Shown: one piece after another, positions 1 through 5,693 of the stretch
Layout: each line of letters begins with the position of its first letter
How positions within the stretch are numbered: position 1 is the stretch's first letter
Assembly: GCA_964498925.1 (NCBI GenBank)
Contig: CAZCKD010000094.1
Location: 1 to 12,958, forward strand
Reading direction: 5' to 3'
Source of the DNA: Granulosicoccus sp964498925
GTDB lineage: Bacteria > Pseudomonadota > Gammaproteobacteria > Granulosicoccales > Granulosicoccaceae
DNA: 12,958 bases
Translations under genes and position numbers: made by a program
The notes under the pieces: model-generated
Databases searched by the model: none
Seen by the model: the letters and a program-made list of their open reading frames with translations, nothing else
What the model was told of the DNA's origin: nothing

Positions 1-794
1 CGCAGCAAGTTGCTCAGAATGATTCGAATGGGGCTAAGCAGGCGCTTATTAAACGAGCCAGTCGACATGCAAAAAAACTGCGCAGAGGGGCCCATCAAGC
101 CAATCGCTTTTCCATTACGCTGCGAGATGTCGTATGGCAAGGCGCAATAGAACAGCCGGATGGGGAGCAGCGGTTAGAAAAACGCATTCAATTGATAAGA
201 GAGCGTGGTTTCCCCAATTACTTGGGCCCTCAACGCTTTGGTCATGGTGGTCAGAATTTCAGACGCGCGCAGCAATGGTTTGGAAATCCTAAAAAGCGTA
301 CATCCAGGCAGCAGCGATCCTTATGGCTCTCAGCAGCTAGAAGCGCACTGTTTAACTCGGTATGTGCAGCTAGAGTAAAAAACGATAACTGGCATGAGCT
401 TCTAGGCGGCGAACCCGTTGTGCTAGATGGCTCCAAAAGCTTCTTTGAGGCGGACAACTCATCGCCAGATGAATTACGCAGACGATTAGATGCCTTTGAT
501 ATCCATCCGAGCGCGCCATGGTGGGGGCGAGGGCGGAATCCTACAGAGGCCGAATGCGCAACTTTCGAGGAGCCACTCTTGGCAAACTACCGCACGGTCT
601 GTTTGGCTCTGGAGAAGGCCGGGTTAAAACAGGAACGTCGTGCTCTACGCGCCAACGCTGTGGACTTGTCGCATGAATGGTTGGATGAATCCACGTTAAA
701 AATCGATTTCCTCTTGTCTCCGGGCGTTTTTGCCACCACATTGCTCAACGAGTTGTGTTTGTGCGTTGAGCCTGAACGCGGCCGAGCGGTTTAA
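1..794 (+). CDS. truD: tRNA pseudouridine(13) synthase TruD, C-terminal part (5' end outside window)
   Basis: TruD converts uridine 13 of some tRNAs, notably tRNA-Glu, to pseudouridine in the cytoplasm. The frame is open from base 3 to the TAA at 792-794, giving 263 codons, while the E. coli enzyme has about 349 residues; the N-terminal part with the catalytic Asp is therefore outside the window. The visible part begins with a segment matching the family (KLRRGAHQANRF, bases about 78-113) and then carries the strongly conserved block GFPNYLGPQRFG (bases 207-242), which is diagnostic of TruD. An ATG at 192 lies inside this conserved region and is not the start. The C-terminal half shows the usual insertion-domain sequence with a short RGRAV tail. 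The downstream gene djlA begins 17 bases later on the same strand, so the two are probably co-transcribed. Identification is by family motif and is firm. Confidence 0.95.
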   Translation, partial: QQVAQNDSNGAKQALIKRASRHAKKLRRGAHQANRFSITLRDVVWQGAIEQPDGEQRLEKRIQLIRERGFPNYLGPQRFGHGGQNFRRAQQWFGNPKKRTSRQQRSLWLSAARSALFNSVCAARVKNDNWHELLGGEPVVLDGSKSFFEADNSSPDELRRRLDAFDIHPSAPWWGRGRNPTEAECATFEEPLLANYRTVCLALEKAGLKQERRALRANAVDLSHEWLDESTLKIDFLLSPGVFATTLLNELCLCVEPERGRAV

Positions 795-811
795 ATAGGT
801 AGAGATATTCC

Positions 812-1687
812 ATGGTTTGGGGAAAATTACTGGGAGGCACATTTGGCTTCCTGATCGGTGGTCCTATCGGCGCGGTGCTCGGTGCGGCCCTGGGTCATAC
901 CTTTGATAAGGGCATGCAGTTGCAGCTCTCCCACGAAAACCTGGAAGAGGATCTCCCCCCCGGGGATCTTGATCGAATCAAGATGGCTTTCTTCACGGCG
1001 ACTTTCTCTGTTATGGGGTATATCGCAAAGGCTGATGGCCGGGTCGATAAGTCGGAAATAGCGCTCGCAGAAGCGGTCATGTCTAGCATGCAGCTTGACG
1101 CAGATTTACGCACCGCCGCGATCAAATTGTTCAATGAAGGCAAGGAAGAGGGCTTCGATGCAGAAGCACTGGTCTTGCAGTTTCGACAGGAGTGTCAACG
1201 GCGCACCAGCTTATACCGGATGTTTGTCGAAATTCTTATTCAAGCGGCCTTGGCTGATGGTGTGATGTCGCCGGATGAAGAGGAGGCACTGCTAAGAGTG
1301 GCAGGCATTCTCGGATTTTCCGAATATTCATTTAAGCAACTGGAAATGCTTGTGCGTTTCAGCATGGGCATGGATCAGACATATGCCGGTGGCGGACCGG
1401 GTGCGAGTGAAGGACAGCGCCGCCGACAAGCCGGTGGCCAGCAAAGGCAAGCACCTCAGGATTCTGGTCGCTTAAGTATTGGCGACGCCTACGCCGTACT
1501 GGGTGTTGAGTCTTCTGATGACAAAGCAACGGTTAAGCGGGCATACCGAAGGCTGATGAGTCAGCATCATCCCGACAAGTTGGTTGCAAAAGGATTGCCC
1601 GACGAGATGATTCGGTTAGCCACGGATAAGACGCAGCACATACAAAAGGCGTATGAACTAATCAAAGAGTCGAAAGGTTGGCGATAA
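812..1687 (+). CDS. djlA: DjlA-like membrane-anchored J-domain co-chaperone (TerB-like plus DnaJ domains)
   Basis: DjlA is an inner-membrane type III DnaJ protein that stimulates DnaK ATPase. The 291-residue product (E. coli DjlA about 271) shows the family layout. A Gly-rich single membrane segment lies at about residues 4-30 (GKLLGGTFGFLIGGPIGAVL). A TerB-like helical domain follows at about 50-190, with the paired acidic motifs ADGRVDKSE and ADGVMSPDEEE. A Gly/Gln-rich linker spans about 190-220, and a C-terminal J domain about 222-291, with AYAVLGV and the essential HPD tripeptide at 253-255. The ATG at 812 has only a weak purine stretch (AGAG) upstream but gives the expected membrane N-terminus. 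It follows truD by 17 bases and converges with moaB, whose stop lies 19 bases downstream. No strong terminator is visible between them. Confidence 0.93.
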   Translation: MVWGKLLGGTFGFLIGGPIGAVLGAALGHTFDKGMQLQLSHENLEEDLPPGDLDRIKMAFFTATFSVMGYIAKADGRVDKSEIALAEAVMSSMQLDADLRTAAIKLFNEGKEEGFDAEALVLQFRQECQRRTSLYRMFVEILIQAALADGVMSPDEEEALLRVAGILGFSEYSFKQLEMLVRFSMGMDQTYAGGGPGASEGQRRRQAGGQQRQAPQDSGRLSIGDAYAVLGVESSDDKATVKRAYRRLMSQHHPDKLVAKGLPDEMIRLATDKTQHIQKAYELIKESKGWR

Positions 1688-1706
1688 GATCCGGGTAAAG
1701 GGTCGG

Positions 1707-2225
1707 CTAAACCTCATTTAATCTCGGCATAAGCTGAACCAGATTGCACGGCTTTGTTCTCGCATCCAGCTGATGACTGATTAGTTCGTTCCAAGCTGTC
1801 ATACAAGCACCGCTAGAGCCGGGAAGCACGAAGATGTAGGTCGCATTAGCAACGCCTGCCAACGCACGGGATTGCAATGTCGACGTTTTGATTTCGTTGT
1901 AGGAAAGCACGCGGAACATTTCACCGAAGCCTTCAATTTCTTTATCCAGCAGGGGTTTAATAGCTTCCGGTGTCCCATCGCGCCCTGTAATACCCGTGCC
2001 ACCCGTCGTTAGAACGACATCAATCTCAGGTGTTGCAATCCAACGGGAGACCACTGATCGGATAGCGTACTTATCATCTCTGACGATGCTCTTTTCGGCA
2101 TTGGTATGGTTCGCATCGGTTAAGGCTGTGACGAGTTTTTTGCCCGATACGTCTTCCGCCTCGCCGCGTGTATCCGATATGGTCAGAACGGCGATATTGA
2201 GTGGTTTAAATGCGAGGTCAGTCAT
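1707..2225 (-). CDS. moaB: Molybdenum cofactor biosynthesis protein MoaB (molybdopterin-adenylyltransferase family)
   Basis: MoaB belongs to the MoaB/Mog fold and acts in molybdenum cofactor synthesis. Some members adenylylate molybdopterin, while the role of E. coli MoaB is less clear. The 172-residue product (E. coli 170) matches along its length. It shows LNIAVLTISDTRG near the N-terminus, the molybdopterin-binding loop TTGGTGI, DGTPEAIKPLLDKEIEGFGEMFR, STLQSRALAGVAN, the PGSSGAC loop, and the C-terminal LDARTKPCN. The frame is open a further 31 codons to an ATG at 2318, but that extension has no family counterpart, so the ATG at 2223-2225 is chosen. Neither start has a clear Shine-Dalgarno. 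No other molybdenum cofactor gene is in the window, so it looks like a stand-alone gene divergent from rluB. Confidence 0.93.
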   Translation of the reverse strand: MTDLAFKPLNIAVLTISDTRGEAEDVSGKKLVTALTDANHTNAEKSIVRDDKYAIRSVVSRWIATPEIDVVLTTGGTGITGRDGTPEAIKPLLDKEIEGFGEMFRVLSYNEIKTSTLQSRALAGVANATYIFVLPGSSGACMTAWNELISHQLDARTKPCNLVQLMPRLNEV

Positions 2226-2385
2226 GGCGTGTTTACAGTCGGGGATCGAGTAGCTGCAGTCTATAACGAGAATGAAGGCGGCCGCAGTAAATGAGTCAAA
2301 TTCGTGCCGCACCGGCAAGGTGTTTATTAGTTGAAAACATCGGATTGTTCGCCGTTATCGGCATGCCTGCGGTAGACTTCCTGTC
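2226..2385. promoter_or_regulatory. Divergent intergenic region between moaB and rluB
   Basis: These 160 bases must hold the promoters for moaB (leftward) and rluB (rightward). For rluB there is a TTGAAA at 2331-2336 that could be a -35 element, but no good -10 at the right distance. For moaB a TTGACT (minus strand, around 2292-2297) is the best -35 candidate, again with a poor -10. A small inverted repeat GCCG-TTAT-CGGC (2351-2362) is followed at once by the perfect palindrome GGCATGCC (2360-2367). No assignment of either to a known regulator is possible by eye. Confidence 0.3.
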
Positions 2386-3204
2386 ATGGCTGAAAGACTG
2401 CAAAAAATACTGGCGAACTCGGGTTTAGGCTCCAGAAGAGAGCTGGAAACCTGGATTTCCGCAGGTGAGGTCAAAATAAACGGACAACTGGCCAAACTCG
2501 GCGATCGGGCCAAGTTGGACGACGACCTTGCGGTTAAAGGCCGATTTTATAAAGTCGTCTCCGATGATCAGGACCTAAGGCGTGTCATTCTGTATCACAA
2601 GCCATTAGGTGAGGTGACTACCCGCGATGATCCCGAGAAGCGTCGCACCGTTTTTGATCGACTGCCGCGTTTGCATCACGGTCGCTGGATAGCGGTTGGC
2701 CGCTTAGATATCAACACTCTGGGGCTCTTGCTACTCACTAATGATGGCGAGCTTGCCAATGCCTTGATGCATCCCTCGTCTGAGCTGGAACGCCAGTATG
2801 CGGTAAGAGTCAACGGGCGGGTTGGTCCGGATGTGGTCAAACGTCTGGGCGAAGGTGTCATGCTTGATGACGGACCTGCAAAATTCCAGAAAATCGTGGC
2901 CGAAGCGGATGCTGAGGGCGCCAATCAATGGTTCCGGGTTACGCTAAAAGAGGGGCGAAATCGTATGGTTCGTCGTCTTTGGGAGTCTCAGGAGTTCCAG
3001 GTCAGCCGACTCATCAGAACGCGCTTCGGCCCCATTAATTTGCCCCGCTGGCTAGCCCGTGGCAAAGTCCACGAGTTGACGCCTAAGGAGATCGAAGAGA
3101 TAGCGATAGCCGCCAAGATGGAACCTAAGGTAGCTTCCAAGCTCAGAATCATTCCTGTTCACCCTCGCCACCGCCGCAAGGCGCAGCAACGACGACGTAA
3201 ATGA
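2386..3204 (+). CDS. rluB: 23S rRNA pseudouridine(2605) synthase RluB
   Basis: RluB makes pseudouridine 2605 in 23S rRNA (E. coli numbering), near the peptidyl transferase centre. The 272-residue product has an N-terminal S4 RNA-binding domain (about residues 2-50, RLQKILANSGLGSRRELE). The RsuA/RluB/E/F-type catalytic domain follows, with GRLDINTLGLLLLTNDGE containing the catalytic Asp (Asp108; compare Asp110 in E. coli). Further family blocks are DDPEKRRTVFDRLP, LMHPSSELERQYAVRV, NQWFRVTLKEGRNRMVRRLWE and SRLIRTRFGPINLP. A very basic tail (RHRRKAQQRRRK) ends the protein, as is common in RluB, and probably helps bind rRNA. RluB is preferred over RluE or RluF because of the FDRLP block and length. 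The start is a clear ATG without a strong Shine-Dalgarno. The stop overlaps the next gene by four bases. Confidence 0.93.
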   Translation: MAERLQKILANSGLGSRRELETWISAGEVKINGQLAKLGDRAKLDDDLAVKGRFYKVVSDDQDLRRVILYHKPLGEVTTRDDPEKRRTVFDRLPRLHHGRWIAVGRLDINTLGLLLLTNDGELANALMHPSSELERQYAVRVNGRVGPDVVKRLGEGVMLDDGPAKFQKIVAEADAEGANQWFRVTLKEGRNRMVRRLWESQEFQVSRLIRTRFGPINLPRWLARGKVHELTPKEIEEIAIAAKMEPKVASKLRIIPVHPRHRRKAQQRRRK

Positions 3205-3536
3205 CTGAAGACAAGATCCTATACCGAGTGCGCTTTATCAGTCAGGACAAGGTATTCGAAATCTACGCTCGTGAGGTCTATCAGGGCGATCTCTATGGCT
3301 TTGTGATGGTCGAAGATCTGGTGTTTGACACCAATACGACCGTTTTAGTGGATCCGGGTGAAGAAAAGCTAAAATCTGAGTTTGATGGCGTCAGTCAAAC
3401 TATCATTCCCATGCATTCCATTATCCGCATCGATATGGTCGAAAAGCGTGGTGTATCCAAAGTGGTCGAACTTGATGGCAATGTCGCCCAATTTCCATCG
3501 CCGATTTACACGCCGGGTCGCACACCAGACCCATAA
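3201..3536 (+). CDS. DUF1820 family protein
   Basis: A small soluble protein of 111 residues that matches the DUF1820 family of gammaproteobacteria, recognised from the opening ILYRVRFISQDKVFEIYARE, then LYGFVMVEDLVFD and the closing IPMHSIIRIDMVEKRGVSKV. The function of the family is unknown. There is no signal peptide, membrane segment or cysteine cluster. Most of the protein is predicted from composition to be beta-rich, with a proline-rich C-terminal tail (PSPIYTPGRTPDP). Its ATG overlaps the rluB stop (ATGA, 3201-3204), so it is probably translated by coupling to rluB. That suggests, by inference only, a role near ribosome or RNA metabolism. A tRNA-Ser gene begins 49 bases after its stop. 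Confidence 0.85.
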   Translation: MTEDKILYRVRFISQDKVFEIYAREVYQGDLYGFVMVEDLVFDTNTTVLVDPGEEKLKSEFDGVSQTIIPMHSIIRIDMVEKRGVSKVVELDGNVAQFPSPIYTPGRTPDP

Positions 3537-3585
3537 CGCGCTACACTAGTCGGCTTAGGTTTTGCAGTAGCACGATAGCTAGTAC

Positions 3586-3677
3586 GGAGAGGTGGCCGAG
3601 TGGTCGAAGGCGCCAGCCTGGAAAGTTGGTATACGGGGTAACTCGTATCGAGGGTTCGAATCCCTCTCTCTCCGCCA
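3586..3677 (+). tRNA. serX: tRNA-Ser (anticodon GGA)
   Basis: A complete class II tRNA with CCA encoded at 3675-3677. The acceptor stem pairs GGAGAGG (3586-3592) with TCTCTCC (3667-3673), with one G-U at the base. The discriminator is G, as serine tRNAs require. The anticodon stem is CCAGC/GTTGG around the loop CTGGAAA, giving anticodon GGA (reads UCC and UCU). A long variable arm (TACGGG pairing with CTCGTA) and a T-arm GAGGG-TTCGAAT-CCCTC complete the structure. The gene symbol is a generic placeholder, since serine tRNA gene names differ between species. Confidence 0.97.
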
Positions 3678-3837
3678 ATTAGCTCAATAATTTGAACCTG
3701 AATTCCCCTGCGAGGCTTGTCCCGGGGTTGTGGCAATGGCCAACCCACTGTCGAGTTTTATTACCAAAAGCACTGGAAAGCGGTTCGGCTGGAATTAGCG
3801 CTATGATCGTCATTCCGTCGATGCTCTAATGGCTGCC
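3678..3837. other. Intergenic region after tRNA-Ser
   Basis: The 160 bases between the tRNA and the glutathione S-transferase gene contain a hairpin candidate GGGTTG/CAACCC (3725-3730 with 3741-3746), followed a few bases later by a short T-rich stretch (TTTTATT). It may serve as a weak terminator for the tRNA transcript. No recognisable promoter, attachment-site repeat of the tRNA 3' end or small gene was found here. Confidence 0.3.
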
Positions 3838-4440
3838 ATGAAACTGTATTCCTCCGCATTATCCCCATACGCTCGCAAGGTGCGCATTGTTATCCAGGAA
3901 AAAGGTCTGGATGCTCAGGTCGAGATCCTTACTTCAAATCCCTATGAAGCAACTGACGATCATCTGCGCGCTAATCCACTGAGCAAGGTGCCGACATTGG
4001 TACTTGCTGATGGAGCCTCTCTATTTGATAGCAACGTTATTTGTGAGTATCTGGATGGCTTGTCCGGAGACTCGTTGATACCTCAGGGGCAAGATCGAAT
4101 TACAGCTTTAAGGCAGTTGGCTTTGACAGACGGTTTGTTAGATGCAACCTTTAACATTGCCTGTGAACTCCATCGTCGTGAATCTCATGAACAATCTGCG
4201 CGCTGGGTGGATCGCTGGTTTCAATCATTGGAAAGAGGGGTTGATGAGCTTGCTAACTCGCTCACGAGTTACTCAACGCCGCTGAACTTATCGCATATTG
4301 GTGCTGTCTGTGCTCTTGATTATCTGGATTTAAGAGCGTCGGATCGTCTCAGTTGGAGAGAGCGCCAACCGGCATTGAAGGCGTTCTATTCCGAATTCGG
4401 CGAAGGTGCTGCTATGCAAACAACTCGCCCTGAAGCCTGA
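3838..4440 (+). CDS. Glutathione S-transferase family protein (YibF-like)
   Basis: A cytosolic 200-residue protein with a thioredoxin-like N-terminal domain and a helical C-terminal domain. Family marks are MKLYSSALSPYARKVRI at the start, NPLSKVPTLVLADG with the cis-proline that packs on the glutathione site, and LFDSNVICEYLD with the Asp-Ser pair that binds the glutathione gamma-glutamyl group. Length and the C-terminal sequence (TTRPEA) resemble E. coli YibF, a glutathione S-transferase homologue of unknown substrate. The frame has an ATG three codons upstream (3829). The ATG at 3838 is preferred because the family starts directly at MKL, but neither has a Shine-Dalgarno, so this is uncertain. 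It stands between the tRNA and the protease genes and is probably its own transcription unit. Confidence 0.88.
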   Translation: MKLYSSALSPYARKVRIVIQEKGLDAQVEILTSNPYEATDDHLRANPLSKVPTLVLADGASLFDSNVICEYLDGLSGDSLIPQGQDRITALRQLALTDGLLDATFNIACELHRRESHEQSARWVDRWFQSLERGVDELANSLTSYSTPLNLSHIGAVCALDYLDLRASDRLSWRERQPALKAFYSEFGEGAAMQTTRPEA

Positions 4441-4499
4441 TTAAATTTCTCTTGCGATTGACATTGACGCTGATATGGACGGAAGCTTTTTCAAAAGCG

Positions 4500-4503
4500 G
4501 GAG
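4500..4503 (+). promoter_or_regulatory. Ribosome binding site deciding the start of protease 1
   Basis: GGAG lies 10 bases before the ATG at 4514, whereas the upstream in-frame ATG at 4475 has no purine-rich sequence before it. The sequence just upstream (GCTTTT-TC-AAAAGC, 4484-4497) can form a small hairpin next to this site and might modulate access to it; that last point is speculation. Confidence 0.45.
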
Positions 4504-4513
4504 TACAAAGTGG

Positions 4514-5566
4514 ATGAAGCAACTCGCTGTTGCTTTATTTGTATTGTCATCGAGTGCATCACTATTCGGCCAGGACTTTAAATCCGGAAATAATTTTGAT
4601 GGAATAATTTCTAACCCGCCTGCTGATTTTCCAACGGAGTTTTTTGCTACGCCGCGCATAATCGGCGGTGGTGATGCGGAGGCCGATAGTTGGCCTTCCT
4701 TAGTGGCCATTGTCAGAAGCGGCACGTTTCCACTTCTAGATCGTTTCTTCTGTGGTGGAACCGTTGTGGCTGAGCAGTGGGTCATGACTGCGGCACATTG
4801 TGTGTTCGGTGCGTTTGGCCAGATAGTGCGACCTTCATCAATGAGAGTGGTCGCAGGTGTCAGAAATCTGGAAACCGACATACCAGATGAAGAAACGATA
4901 GTGACCAATATTTTTGTTCATCCCGAATACAACAATGAATTAAGTCTGCCGCCTTACGATATCGCTTTACTCGAGCTGGCGACCGTTATCGATGCACCTA
5001 TCGTCAATCTGTTTCCCGGTGAAACCGAAGACTACAACGGTGAGACTAGCTACATCACGGGTTGGGGAGCAACGGAATTTATTGACGAAGATAATGCGAC
5101 GTTTCCATCTCAGTTGCAGGTCGCAACGGTCCCGATCGTGCCGCTAGCGCGCTGTAACTCTATTGTTTCTTATCAGGGGTTGGTTACTGATAGACAGGTC
5201 TGTGCCGGTTTTATTGAAGGTGGTGTTGATTCCTGCGCCGGTGACAGCGGGGGACCGTTGTTTATCATTGAGGAGGGTGAGATTGTTCAGCTAGGCATCA
5301 CAAGCTTTGGAAACGGCTGTGCGCTTCCGAATTTCTATGGCATCTATACGAGCGTGTCCCATTTTCTGCCTTGGTTAGACAATTTCATCGATGTTCCCGA
5401 ACAGGATCCCGACCTAGTCGCCCGTCGTGAAGGCACAGTTGTCAGCATGCCTGTAGCTTCGAACTCGGGTGGAAGTCGTTCCTTGAGCTTAGGTGCTATG
5501 CATCCGCTAGCGCTGTTTGTGCTCTGTGTCGGGTTTTTGTTTAGACGTCGTTGTGCTGTTCGCTAG
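4514..5566 (+). CDS. Secreted trypsin-like (S1) serine protease with GlyGly-CTERM-like tail
   Basis: An extracytoplasmic protease of about 350 residues. The chosen start gives a classic signal peptide (MKQLAVALFVLSSSASLFG|QD) and has GGAG 10 bases upstream; an in-frame ATG at 4475 lacks a Shine-Dalgarno. In numbering from 4514, a short propeptide ends at Arg48, followed by IIGG, the S1 activation site. The triad is His95 (TAAHC), Asp149 (YDIALLEL) and Ser245 (GDSGGP). Asp239, six residues before the Ser, predicts cleavage after Arg or Lys. Cysteines fit three S1 disulfides (C80-C96, C214-C230, C241-C269). After the fold comes a linker and a tail with SGGS (GG at 319-320), GAMHP, a hydrophobic stretch (LALFVLCVGFLF) and RRR, ending in a normal TAG. 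This resembles GlyGly-CTERM signals processed by rhombosortase and used for type II-secreted proteases. It is a paralogue of the next gene. Confidence 0.92.
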   Translation: MKQLAVALFVLSSSASLFGQDFKSGNNFDGIISNPPADFPTEFFATPRIIGGGDAEADSWPSLVAIVRSGTFPLLDRFFCGGTVVAEQWVMTAAHCVFGAFGQIVRPSSMRVVAGVRNLETDIPDEETIVTNIFVHPEYNNELSLPPYDIALLELATVIDAPIVNLFPGETEDYNGETSYITGWGATEFIDEDNATFPSQLQVATVPIVPLARCNSIVSYQGLVTDRQVCAGFIEGGVDSCAGDSGGPLFIIEEGEIVQLGITSFGNGCALPNFYGIYTSVSHFLPWLDNFIDVPEQDPDLVARREGTVVSMPVASNSGGSRSLSLGAMHPLALFVLCVGFLFRRRCAVR

Positions 5567-5693
5567 CAAAACCTCGGTTAGTTCAAGTTAAGCGATCATG
5601 AGCTAACGTCACTTCACATTCGTCACCAGTCTGAATGCGTAAATAACCGTTACGGCCGTTAATTGATCTTGAAATAGCACTCAGGATCTTCAC
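5567..5693. other. Gap between the two protease genes
   Basis: The 127 bases hold no gene. No strong terminator for the first protease and no convincing sigma-70 promoter were found. The second protease may therefore be read through from the first or use an atypical promoter. The end carries a good ribosome binding site for the second gene (AGGA, 5683-5686, seven bases before the ATG). Confidence 0.4.

Noticed and set aside
1675..1714. Inverted repeat AGGTT/AACCT with inner GATCC/GGGTC between djlA and moaB as a terminator
   Set aside because: The stem is interrupted and weak and no clear T-run follows on either strand.
2226..2318. A 31-residue N-terminal extension of MoaB
   Set aside because: It has no counterpart in the family, and the next ATG gives the usual 170-residue length starting just before the conserved LNIAVLTISD.
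3506..3748. An 80-codon minus-strand frame reading GERGIRTLDT and similar
   Set aside because: It is the antisense of the tRNA-Ser gene; this translation is a common false protein produced wherever serine tRNA genes are read in reverse.
3586..3837. tRNA-Ser as integration site of a mobile island
   Set aside because: No repeat of the tRNA 3' end was seen downstream and there is no integrase or other mobile gene; the neighbours are ordinary.
4458..4463. TTGACA as a -35 element for protease 1
   Set aside because: The sequence 16-18 bases downstream bears no resemblance to a -10 element.
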